A stretch of 24,143 bases of DNA from a virus. Shown in pieces: positions 7,967 through 14,716 of the stretch. The position numbers and the translations under genes are program-made. Location: the IMG/VR virus record IMGVR_UViG_3300035698_003982, positions 1-24,143 of that record; one strand, 5' to 3'. Below the pieces are notes generated by a model. It did not search any database. It saw only the letters and a list, made by a program, of their open reading frames with translations, and was not told the DNA's origin. Positions within the stretch are counted from its first letter, which is position 1. Each line of letters opens with the position of its first letter.

Positions 7967-8634
7967 AATAAATCTAATTTATCTCGTTTAATATTTTTCA
8001 CTAAATTGACTAAATCATATGGCTCAATTCGTTTCATTAAATCCTTGTCAACTTTTTTCTTTCCGTGATATGCGCTTTGTATAGTATATTGTCCTCCCCT
8101 ATTTTTTGCTGTCAATATTTTACTTATTTCAAATCCAGTTAAATAGAATAAATCTATCCAGACATAAGGTTGAAAACAGGAGGGATGAAACCACTCGCCT
8201 TGCTTAACTATTCCCTCTGCTATGTAGTGTATAAATTCACCTCCGACTTTAGTTACCCTATTCAATTCACATAATACAATGTAAGGAGCAATACTATGCT
8301 CTAGCGTTTCTTTGGAATACACGAAGTCAAACTCGTTGTCTTTAAAAGGTAAGTCGTGCATATCACCTCTGACTACTCGGCTATATTCATTATCCTTTGC
8401 GTGTTTAAATTCTCTGCGTTCGTATGTTAGTCCGGTAATATCAGTAAATCCTCTATCTCTTAAAATCTTCATTTCATATCCGTCACCACAACCTAACATC
8501 AGAACTTTTCTATCCTTATATTTTTCCGGAATATTATTAACTGCCTTTTCTATCTCTGCTCGCCTTGTAGGGCGATCCGTTGATATGTTTGACGGATAAC
8601 AAATAGACTCTAAATATTTTTCCCAATTTTTCAT
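7957..8634 (-). CDS. Class I SAM-dependent methyltransferase (Methyltransf_11-like)
   Basis: A 225-residue methyltransferase. Motif I is KVLMLGCGDGYEMKIL (about 43-58). Then come GLTYERREFKHA, VRGDMHDLPFKDNEFDFVYSKETLEH spread over the motif II-III region, and ELNRVTKVGGEFIHY near the end of the core. This is the usual order for the UbiE/Methyltransf_11 group. The long C-terminal tail (150-225) has the string GEWFHPSCFQPYVW, which I do not recognise. It sits between two GT-B glycosyltransferase genes with ATGA and 10-base overlaps. A role in methylating the sugar added by one of these neighbours is inferred. Confidence 0.82.
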   Translation of the reverse strand: MKNWEKYLESICYPSNISTDRPTRRAEIEKAVNNIPEKYKDRKVLMLGCGDGYEMKILRDRGFTDITGLTYERREFKHAKDNEYSRVVRGDMHDLPFKDNEFDFVYSKETLEHSIAPYIVLCELNRVTKVGGEFIHYIAEGIVKQGEWFHPSCFQPYVWIDLFYLTGFEISKILTAKNRGGQYTIQSAYHGKKKVDKDLMKRIEPYDLVNLVKNIKRDKLDLLCE

Positions 8635-9491
8635 AATAATTCTTTTAATCTTTTATTAATTGATATGGCCATTGCCCTCGGGGTAAACTCGGTAATTGCG
8701 ATATTGAATGCTCCGTCTACATCTGCCTTAATTTTACCCGAATACATATCGCCTAATTTTTTCTTAAAGTCTTTGAATATATTATTCTTAAAATAAATTG
8801 CTGTATCTTTCCACTCCTCTTTATGTGGCTCTATATCTGAAAGTAATAATGGTTTTTTAAAATACGCGGCTTCCGTTGCGCTTAATGCAGTGTTCGCGTC
8901 CTCCGTTGAGGCAACGACTAGCATTTTACATCTGCTTAAAATTCTTATGTATGTTTTTCTATCATACTTCTTAGGGTGGCAGGATTCAAAAGGAATATTC
9001 AACTGTTCGCAACCTTGCTCGAAGAAACTGAAATTTTTATATCGCTTATCTCGCCTTGATGCCATTAAAACATATCCCTCATCACTTGAATCTCCTAAAC
9101 ATTCCTCTAATACAGAACAAGGCTTAATGATGTGATGCTTAAATCCTAACTCTTTCTTCATTTTCTTAACCATATAGTTAGTAGAAGTCCAAACATCTAA
9201 ACTCTCTTTCATCAATTGCGTAAATTCTGGCCACGGACTTTTCGTTTTATCTACGAATGAAAGCCAATCCCAATTGTATGTAATGAATGGTATATGCGGA
9301 TATAATTTTTTAAATCTTTGTAATGTATCTGTCTGTGAAATTGACATACAGATAATCACGTCAATATCGTTAGCGCAACTATTCATATGGACTTCATTCC
9401 CGAGTTTCTCTAATTCTTTATAAACCCAGTATAGCCAATTCTTTCCGTTAGTATATTGTCCATTCGGTGGGATGATGAAAGATATTTTCAT
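8631..9491 (-). CDS. GT-B glycosyltransferase (GT4-like)
   Basis: A 286-residue protein that starts MKISFIIPPNGQYTNGKNW, the common beginning of GT4-type enzymes. An N-terminal Rossmann domain runs to about 125. The C-terminal domain has GYVLMASRRDKRYKN, then LVVASTEDANTALSATEAAYFKKPLLLSD, equivalent to the EX7E donor-binding region (E197 and E207 are candidate residues; the spacing is not canonical), and EEWKDTAIYF. It is somewhat shorter than typical GT4 enzymes (350-400 residues). It overlaps the sulfotransferase and the methyltransferase by ATGA at both ends. Cytoplasmic; substrate unknown. Confidence 0.78.
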   Translation of the reverse strand: MKISFIIPPNGQYTNGKNWLYWVYKELEKLGNEVHMNSCANDIDVIICMSISQTDTLQRFKKLYPHIPFITYNWDWLSFVDKTKSPWPEFTQLMKESLDVWTSTNYMVKKMKKELGFKHHIIKPCSVLEECLGDSSDEGYVLMASRRDKRYKNFSFFEQGCEQLNIPFESCHPKKYDRKTYIRILSRCKMLVVASTEDANTALSATEAAYFKKPLLLSDIEPHKEEWKDTAIYFKNNIFKDFKKKLGDMYSGKIKADVDGAFNIAITEFTPRAMAISINKRLKELL

Positions 9492-10138
9492 ATAAAATGT
9501 TGTAATTTTTTATCAATAAATTTCTCAACGTCTTTGATTTTATCTTTATCTCCTCCACAGAAAAGGCATATCTCTTTAATTACATTATCTCTTTCGTCTG
9601 TAAAAAACGATTCGTAGCTAACGTGCATTATAGGATAATCTATTTCATTTAAAAATTCAAATATCTTTTTATAAAATGACATTGATGATAACAGTCCGTC
9701 TGTTATAGGTAGGTCATCAACTCTCTGCAAGGATCTAGCAATAGAAAACATATTCCGGTGGACTACTATAAAATGTGGATTATCTAAATAAGGCAGAAAC
9801 AATTTTATCGCGAAACAATTTCTCTCATCTTTCCACCCCCACAATTCTTTCTTATTATTCTCAACAACCTTTCTAATTATCCTATCGTATTTAGGCCTTA
9901 ATGCTAAAATCTTTTCCTCTGATTTTTTAGTATCAAGATTATCTAATGTACCTGCGCAACCTGCCTCCCTTAGAATTTTTTGGGTTAGCTTAAGTATCTC
10001 AAGATTTTCATAGCAACCTGTAGGATTAACTTCGTGTTCTTTTAATTCATCACCGACATTAACCCCTAGTCGGTGTAAAACTCCTGCGAGTAAGGATGTT
10101 CCCCCTCGGCCTTTCCCCATTACTATTATTGTCTTCAT
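9488..10138 (-). CDS. Sulfotransferase (PAPS-dependent)
   Basis: A 216-residue protein with the bacterial carbohydrate sulfotransferase layout. The 5'-phosphosulfate loop is GKGRGGTSLLAGVLHRLGV (8-26). The family landmark LWGWKDERNC follows at 99-108, and the 3'-phosphate site is FIVVHRNMFSIARSL (123-137) with R128 and S132. It should move a sulfuryl group from PAPS to a hydroxyl, most likely on a glycan. The only other sulfur-activation candidate here is the APS-kinase-like gene at 22020, which could supply PAPS. The first 80 bases overlap the tail of the preceding glycosyltransferase in another frame. It is a little shorter than the common 250-300-residue relatives but keeps all core motifs. 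Confidence 0.85.
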   Translation of the reverse strand: MKTIIVMGKGRGGTSLLAGVLHRLGVNVGDELKEHEVNPTGCYENLEILKLTQKILREAGCAGTLDNLDTKKSEEKILALRPKYDRIIRKVVENNKKELWGWKDERNCFAIKLFLPYLDNPHFIVVHRNMFSIARSLQRVDDLPITDGLLSSMSFYKKIFEFLNEIDYPIMHVSYESFFTDERDNVIKEICLFCGGDKDKIKDVEKFIDKKLQHFI

Positions 10139-11030
10139 AAATGTAGTTTAATAATTCCTTTACTCTATGTTTATATGTAAAATTATCCCTACAATGTTTT
10201 ACTCCAGCTACTCTTATTTTTTCTCTCTCATCTTCGTGTTCTAAGTAATAATCAATCTTGTTTTTTAAATCCTCCCAATTATTATCTTCGTAACAGACAA
10301 TATGTTTTCCGTCCTCGAACTCTTTCTCTAATCCGTCTACTGCCGGGGTGATAAAGAATGCTCCTCGCCCTAACATCTCATAAATCCGATTACTCCAATA
10401 ATGAGGAAAACTTATATTATGTCCGACGACAACCTTGGCTGATGCAATACAGTTATTTAAAGGTATTTGTCTTATAGTCGTTCTTGTCCTTTTAAAATCT
10501 TCCTTATATGTTCTCTCAAGTAAATCTACAAAATCCTGTCTTGGTTTGAACCAATGGGTTAGCGCACCTGCAAAGAAAACCTTTGATTTTAATTTCCTGT
10601 CAAATACTCCGTCCATTGCCTCACAATGAAATATGCCTTGTCTTATACATTTATGATTAATTCCGTGTTCTTTATAATAATCATTATGTCCATTATCTGT
10701 AGTAAAGAAATAATCTGATAATTGTACCCACACTTGATTAAGTCTTTTTGCTCGTGGAGTTTCCGGGTAAACATCGAAGAACCAACATACCTTAGGAATT
10801 TTCACATTCTCTAAAACATTTTTTTGGTCGCCCTGTATTCTTAGCTTCGCGTATAGTAGGAAATCATAGCCCTCCTTACTCTCATTAATTATTTGACTAT
10901 CTTCCACTTCTGTTTCCTGTATCCTTTTTACATAATGTCCTAATGACTCAAACGATTTAGCAATATATTCTTCGCTTTGCCATTCGTGCGAAAAATCACC
11001 TATGTATAATATTTTTAGTTTTTTAGGCAT
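10059..11030 (-). CDS. GT-B glycosyltransferase (CgeB / Glyco_trans_1_2-like)
   Basis: The likely start is the Met at 11030 (MPKKLKILYIGDF). A Met four codons earlier extends it by an unlikely MDFF. The N-terminal domain has ILYIGDFSHEW and VCWFFDVYPETPRA. The C-terminal domain has KSKVFFAGALTHWF, then FPHYWSNRIYEMLGRGAFFITP and ERIRVAGVKHCRDNFTYKHRV-like segments, matching the Glyco_trans_1_2 domain common in CgeB-type enzymes. The natural end appears to be near ELLNYIYED; the last ~26 codons read through the sulfotransferase start in another frame and are Arg, Thr and Ser-rich without family resemblance. This suggests a lost stop or an old frameshift. A possible promoter lies upstream. Confidence 0.8.
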   Translation of the reverse strand: MPKKLKILYIGDFSHEWQSEEYIAKSFESLGHYVKRIQETEVEDSQIINESKEGYDFLLYAKLRIQGDQKNVLENVKIPKVCWFFDVYPETPRAKRLNQVWVQLSDYFFTTDNGHNDYYKEHGINHKCIRQGIFHCEAMDGVFDRKLKSKVFFAGALTHWFKPRQDFVDLLERTYKEDFKRTRTTIRQIPLNNCIASAKVVVGHNISFPHYWSNRIYEMLGRGAFFITPAVDGLEKEFEDGKHIVCYEDNNWEDLKNKIDYYLEHEDEREKIRVAGVKHCRDNFTYKHRVKELLNYIYEDNNSNGERPRGNILTRRSFTPTRG

Positions 11031-11050
11031 AAAAAAATCCAATACTAAAT

Positions 11051-11107
11051 TGGAATTTGAATATCATTATGTTTATACTAAAACACTTTGATGCCACTCA
11101 AATTCCA
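11051..11107. repeat. Inverted repeat with a competing second hairpin
   Basis: The 10-base arms TGGAATTTGA (11051-11060) and TCAAATTCCA (11098-11107) are perfectly complementary, with a 37-base loop. A second perfect stem, GCCACT (11093-11098) with AGTGGC (11111-11116), shares bases with the right arm, so the two cannot form together. A further short stem CCAAT/ATTGG (11039-11053) is followed by a run of T just before the next gene on the minus strand. The gap 11031-11140 contains no other feature. Confidence 0.5.
11072..11101 (-). promoter_or_regulatory. Possible sigma70-like promoter in the 110-base gap
   Basis: On the minus strand TTGAGT (11096-11101) and TATAAA (11072-11077) are 18 bases apart, about 40 bases before the glycosyltransferase start at 11030. 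This is the largest gap in the glycan block, so an internal promoter is reasonable. The -35 box overlaps two competing inverted repeats, so the match could be fortuitous. Confidence 0.4.
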
Positions 11108-11140
11108 TTCAGTGGCTAATGACAATTCCTATTGCCATTG

Positions 11141-11575
11141 CTAATTTTTTAAATCATCTCCTAAATTTTTTATATGACTGACTCTTGCTCCTTTCATTGC
11201 TATCCCACCATACTCCGGATTTTCTTTTGCTATCTTTAATTCTTGTTCTAACCAACAAGGATCCATTAATGGAGGTATAACATCGTCTACAGTACAGATA
11301 AAATATTCACTCTTGACTAATCGTAACCCCTCTTGAAATGCTTTACCTAATCCTAAATTTCTATCTGATAATATCACTTCTTCTATTATACCATTCATAT
11401 GCTGTTTCCTCAACCACTCTTTTGTTCCGTCTTTAGAATTATTATCAACTACTATAATCCGGTGGGGATATTTAGTCCTCAGTTTAATTGCCTTAATGGT
11501 TATTTTCAAAAGATGTAGCCTTTCATATGTAACCAATAAGATGTCAACTTTCTTTTGTCCACCAATGTCGGCCAT
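11141..11575 (-). CDS. N-terminal half of a split GT2 glycosyltransferase
   Basis: A 144-residue protein from the Met at 11575, chosen because sister genes start 4-10 residues before the same VDI or IDI string; the frame is open up to 11611. It contains DILLVTYERLHLLK (11-24), YPHRIIVVDNNSKDGT (36-51), SEYFICTVDDVIPPL (89-103, DD at 97-98) and EYGGIAMKGARVSHI, then stops at DDLKN. In the intact relative at 5724 the chain continues from this point into SCAAVFRIQK. The matching continuation is found upstream, not downstream, at 11544-11816. The donor-binding half is complete and motif-intact; whether it works alone or with the other piece is unknown. Confidence 0.7.
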   Translation of the reverse strand: MADIGGQKKVDILLVTYERLHLLKITIKAIKLRTKYPHRIIVVDNNSKDGTKEWLRKQHMNGIIEEVILSDRNLGLGKAFQEGLRLVKSEYFICTVDDVIPPLMDPCWLEQELKIAKENPEYGGIAMKGARVSHIKNLGDDLKN

Positions 11576-11816
11576 AAGTTTTGTAATCATTAAATCCCTC
11601 AGGGTATCCATTATTCTCTAGCTTCCAATGCGCTGCTAAAAATCCATCGCCTCTACCAAATAATCCTGTCTTCTTTCCTAACTTTTCCATACGTTCTACA
11701 AATCCCCTTGACTCCATTTGATTATTACAGAAACCTATCTTAATCATATCGCTAAGCCTTTGTATTCTGAATTGTGCCGGGCAACTTCCGTGCCTTGATT
11801 GTACTACTCCTGACAT
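11544..11816 (-). CDS. C-terminal half of a split GT2 glycosyltransferase, placed upstream of its N-terminal half
   Basis: A 90-residue reading frame. It begins MSGVVQSRHGSCPAQFRIQRL, where SCPAQFRIQR matches SCAAVFRIQK of the intact GT2 at 5724. It goes on through GLFGRGDGFLAAHW (compare KLYADHTGY and FVWANHIGH) to NNGYPEGFNDYKTYGRHWW (compare NKGFKEGKTDYHTYSDNR). So it is the acceptor-side half of this family. It has no donor site of its own. An in-frame TAG lies one codon before the ATG, so it does not extend further. Its last 32 bases overlap the start of the N-terminal half in another frame, so the two could be co-translated. It may be a relic or half of a two-chain enzyme. Confidence 0.65.
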   Translation of the reverse strand: MSGVVQSRHGSCPAQFRIQRLSDMIKIGFCNNQMESRGFVERMEKLGKKTGLFGRGDGFLAAHWKLENNGYPEGFNDYKTYGRHWWTKES

Positions 11817-11881
11817 AGGCTAATACCCCTAAAAATGTGAATATTTGTCGCTAAATTCGCATCTTTAAGCAGTTTAAGTAT

Positions 11882-11890
11882 AATATACCA
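11882..11890 (-). promoter_or_regulatory. Possible extended -10 promoter element
   Basis: The minus strand reads TGGTATATT, a TGn extended -10 form, about 65 bases before the split GT2 gene. No good -35 box is found at 16-18 bases. The gap 11817-11894 has no other evident content. Confidence 0.3.
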
Positions 11891-11894
11891 CCTA

Positions 11895-13079
11895 TTAGTA
11901 ATCCTCTATAAGTAAAGGTTCCAACTGCTTTTCATAAATCGTATCAATGTTAGTTAATTTCAATATCTTTCTTTGCTGTAATAGTGGTTTGTTAATAAGT
12001 AATTGTTGTTGAATTGTTCTGGCTAGATAATCAAACTCAGTTAAATTTCTAAATTTAAAGTCTGAGTGAATTAAGGATCCGAATGGATGTCCTAAACAAG
12101 TCTTGCCCTCGTCACCAAAATCAAATAATGACGGAAACGACTTATTCAATACTAATAACTGTTTACACATACTCGCCTCAAGAACCACATTAGAGCATAC
12201 TTCACTTAAAGACGGAAATATAAATACGTTTGAGATTAACATTAAATCTCTAACCACTTGCCGGGGAACTTGTCTTTCGGTTTCCTCTGATAATGTAGAT
12301 GTAAAAAATATCTCATCAAGGCCTTGCTTCTTAGCGTATTGTATTTTAGCCTCAATCTCGTCTTTCCTTTTTCTGCCATTGGAATTACATATTACCAATA
12401 GCACTTTATTACCTAATCTTTTTAAAGCGGCAAAAGTCCGGATAACATTATCAATTCCTTTAGAGTCCATTCTTGTTGAACACATAGGATATGTCTGCAT
12501 TATGTCAGGCTTTATTAAATCAACCTTTTTACTAATCTGTTTTGTTATGTCGTGCCATTCAAAGAATAACTCTGGGTCTTTGTCATTGAATACCACACGT
12601 GCATCATCTGATTCAATGCCAATGGATCTAGCCCACCGACTTAAGTCAGTATAATTCATATAAACATATTTCGCGTGAGGCATTTTCAGTTTTAAATCAT
12701 CTCTGTTAGCACTATGCGCCCAATGTACCCATTTAACATCTGCTTCGCACTCCATAATAGCCGCCCGATAAGTAATATACGATTGTAAGTACATTAAGTC
12801 GTGCGTTATTACAACGTCAAACTTAGAAAGCTCTTTATTAAAGATGTTAATGAGCTGTTCTTTAAATTCTTGATTAACCACGTTCTTCTCTAGCTTGAAG
12901 TGGGGGAGAATGCAAGCTTTCTCGCATTCAATCCCCCGACCTTCACAGCTTTTTTGGGCGAAGAAAGTAACTTCGTGTCCGTATTTTTTAAGAAGTTTAA
13001 CTTGGTCAATTATATCATTGACTAAAGAATATGATTCAGGCATTTGCCTAAAAGAAGTCAATATCGCTATCTTTTTCAT
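11895..13079 (-). CDS. GT-B glycosyltransferase (GT4 family)
   Basis: A 394-residue protein of full GT4 length. The N-terminal Rossmann domain begins MKKIAILTSFRQMPESYS and contains KFDVVITHDLMYLQSY (86-101) and VKWVHWAHS. The C-terminal domain has STRMDSKGIDNVIRTFAAL (201-219), KVLLVICNS, and the donor-site signature FPSLSEVCSNVVLEASMCK with E293 and E301 forming EX7E. It follows the Ser/Thr-tailed structural gene after a 41-base AT-rich leader with no Shine-Dalgarno sequence, so it is the first glycosyltransferase after the head module. That position makes it a good candidate for acting early on a virion-linked glycan, which is an inference. No membrane segment. Confidence 0.88.
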   Translation of the reverse strand: MKKIAILTSFRQMPESYSLVNDIIDQVKLLKKYGHEVTFFAQKSCEGRGIECEKACILPHFKLEKNVVNQEFKEQLINIFNKELSKFDVVITHDLMYLQSYITYRAAIMECEADVKWVHWAHSANRDDLKLKMPHAKYVYMNYTDLSRWARSIGIESDDARVVFNDKDPELFFEWHDITKQISKKVDLIKPDIMQTYPMCSTRMDSKGIDNVIRTFAALKRLGNKVLLVICNSNGRKRKDEIEAKIQYAKKQGLDEIFFTSTLSEETERQVPRQVVRDLMLISNVFIFPSLSEVCSNVVLEASMCKQLLVLNKSFPSLFDFGDEGKTCLGHPFGSLIHSDFKFRNLTEFDYLARTIQQQLLINKPLLQQRKILKLTNIDTIYEKQLEPLLIEDY

Positions 13080-13120
13080 AATTAAATTCGTTAAATTAAT
13101 AATTCTTTATTCTATTTTAT

Positions 13121-14470
13121 CTAGCCAGCAGTTGTTGAACTACTGGTAGAAGAACTCGTTGATGATGAACTGCTAGAACTGGTTGAACTAGAAGTTGATG
13201 AACTAGAGCTAGTAGAACTCGATGTAGAAGTAGACGTACTAGAACTGGTAGAAGATGAACTGCTAGAACTGGTTGAGCTTGAGGTTGATGTACTGGTACT
13301 AGATGATGTTGATGAACTCGTACTAGTTGATGTTGAACTAGATGATGAACTGCTAGTGCTAGACGATGTTGATGTACTGGTTGACGACGATGTTGAAGAT
13401 GAAGAACTAGAACTAGTACTAGACGATGATGAACTGGATGTGCTAGAACTGGTTGAAGAACTGGTACTAGACGAGCTTGAACTAGACGTACTCGAAGACG
13501 TTGACGATGAACTAGATGAACTGGTTGAAGAACTAGATGAACTAGATGAACTTGATGAGGTAGATGACGTAGTAGAGGTAGAAGAAACTGGATAAGTGCT
13601 AGGAGTGAATAAGAACCCTCTAAGCATTACGAATGCTGACCCAGTCGCGGCTTGCGCTACACCTTTAATTAATAATCTACATCTATCCTTGACTACAATT
13701 TGTGTCTGTACATAATAACCATTTCCGGCGATCATCTCATTGATGTGTCCTAAGTGAATAAACCTTTCAGGATAATTCACATTGCCTAACAACCTAACTG
13801 GCTCCTCGACAAATAATCCAATGACAGTTTCAGAATTATTAGCAGTCTTATCTGCCATTGATAATGTAACATCAGTAATAAGTAAATACTTGTCATCAGG
13901 CACATAGAAATATCCATTCATTGATTCAGTAAACGGAGGGGTTATTCTTAAATACACTCTAGTTGTTCCACCATTCTCTTGTAAAGTAATCGTACCAGAC
14001 GGAACTATAACACCAGTCGTGAATTGAATTATTTCTATTCTAACTGGCCTGAGAATGTCAGTAGCAGGAACATTAACAGCAGTCGTTCCGTTCAGAGAAA
14101 CATCCTGATAATTTTCATTCCAATTAGTATCTATATAATGCAATCTAACAACATCTGCACCAACGCCACCGGCCTTATCTTGATTGTTTGAAGAAACAAT
14201 ATCAAGTAAAGTAGCCACGGCACCAGTTAAATAATTATTGTTAGCATTCCTGTTGCTAATATCCTCCCAAGTAACTGCTCCTACAGCCCCATTTCTTCCT
14301 AATATCTTTACACCTACTCCAGTCATATATGCACCTGCCCCTTGCGATATTCCTTGACTAACACGAATGTGATTAAAATTAGGAATATAAGCATCAGCAG
14401 AATTGACAATTGTGCCATCACTCTGATACTTCTTTCCTGTCTGCGGAGAATAACTTTGATATTCAGGCAT
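13121..14470 (-). CDS. Virion-like protein with a ~150-residue Ser/Thr C-terminal tail
   Basis: A 449-residue protein directly after the capsid gene. Residues 1-293 are globular and predicted beta-rich by eye. The part GGVGADVVRLHYIDTNWNE (101-119) then VSLNGTTAVNVP (124-135) recalls phage virion proteins with repeats of the form GxGARxVxxxGLDxNwNE...VxLNGTT. That resemblance is from memory and unproven. From about 296 to 446 the chain is almost only Ser and Thr, with Thr mostly every fourth or eighth residue, ending STTAG. There is no signal peptide or transmembrane segment. Position suggests a head decoration, fibre or stalk protein. The tail would be an ideal O-glycosylation substrate, like a mucin stalk. 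The leader has no Shine-Dalgarno match. Confidence 0.8.
   Translation of the reverse strand: MPEYQSYSPQTGKKYQSDGTIVNSADAYIPNFNHIRVSQGISQGAGAYMTGVGVKILGRNGAVGAVTWEDISNRNANNNYLTGAVATLLDIVSSNNQDKAGGVGADVVRLHYIDTNWNENYQDVSLNGTTAVNVPATDILRPVRIEIIQFTTGVIVPSGTITLQENGGTTRVYLRITPPFTESMNGYFYVPDDKYLLITDVTLSMADKTANNSETVIGLFVEEPVRLLGNVNYPERFIHLGHINEMIAGNGYYVQTQIVVKDRCRLLIKGVAQAATGSAFVMLRGFLFTPSTYPVSSTSTTSSTSSSSSSSSSSSTSSSSSSSTSSSTSSSSSSSTSSSTSSSTSSSSSSSTSSSSSSSTSSSTSTSTSSSTSSSSSSSTSTSTSSSTSSSTSTSTSSSTSSSSSSSTSSSTSTSTSSSTSSSSSTSSSTSSSSSSSTSSSTSSSTTAG
13130..13585 (-). repeat. Low-complexity tract encoding the Ser/Thr tail
   Basis: About 455 bases encode only Ser and Thr with a four-residue rhythm. The serine codons are a mixture of TCN and AGY types and threonine uses all of ACA, ACT, ACC and ACG. 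The DNA is therefore not a simple microsatellite although the protein is highly repetitive. That points to selection on the protein sequence. The tract is hard to assemble and its exact length should be treated with care. Confidence 0.85.
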
Positions 14471-14507
14471 ATATTTATTGATTAATATGCTTAATTAATA
14501 ACGACCT

Positions 14508-14639
14508 TTATATTTTTACAGGGGGTTTTTTAAAAGCCTTTGATTTTCCAAACTCAGGCTTAACAAGACATTCCTTAACATTGGAAATTTTCCCCTTATC
14601 GTTATTTCTTTTTTTTCTCGATTGTTTATTATTTTTCAT
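14508..14639 (-). CDS. Possible 43-residue basic peptide
   Basis: An open frame from the ATG at 14639 to a TAA at 14508 encodes a very basic peptide (MKNNKQSRKKRNNDK...FKKPPVKI). It fills most of the 246-base gap between the capsid gene and the Ser/Thr-tailed gene. Small basic proteins are common in phage head modules, but this one has no recognisable domain, and no Shine-Dalgarno sequence precedes it. It could equally be a chance frame in AT-rich DNA. The rest of the gap is AT-rich apart from one GC-rich hairpin. Confidence 0.4.
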   Translation of the reverse strand: MKNNKQSRKKRNNDKGKISNVKECLVKPEFGKSKAFKKPPVKI

Positions 14640-14665
14640 TTGAATATTATTAGAACATCTTTATG

Positions 14666-14692
14666 GAGGGAGAACAAGGAATGCTCCCCCTC
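14666..14692 (-). other. GC-rich hairpin after the capsid gene
   Basis: On the minus strand GAGGGGGAG (14684-14692) pairs with CTCCCTC (14666-14672) with a bulge, about 25 bases after the capsid stop. No T-run follows, so it is not a standard intrinsic terminator. It stands out in AT-rich DNA and could stabilise the 3' end of the abundant capsid message or thin out downstream transcription. Confidence 0.4.
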
Positions 14693-14716
14693 GCTAACAA
14701 AAGATATATGTTAAGT

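Noticed and set aside
13130-13585. DNA microsatellite or CRISPR-like array
   Set aside because: The bases are not a regular repeat: codons vary while the amino acids do not, and there are no unique spacers between constant repeats.
13356-13595. Plus-strand frame rich in Asp, Glu, Leu and Val
   Set aside because: It is the reverse reading of the Ser/Thr tract; its composition follows directly from the complement of Ser/Thr codons.
13121-14470. Diversity-generating retroelement target
   Set aside because: No reverse transcriptase or template repeat is visible in the window.
14640-14700. Intrinsic terminator after the capsid gene
   Set aside because: A hairpin is present but no T-run follows it.
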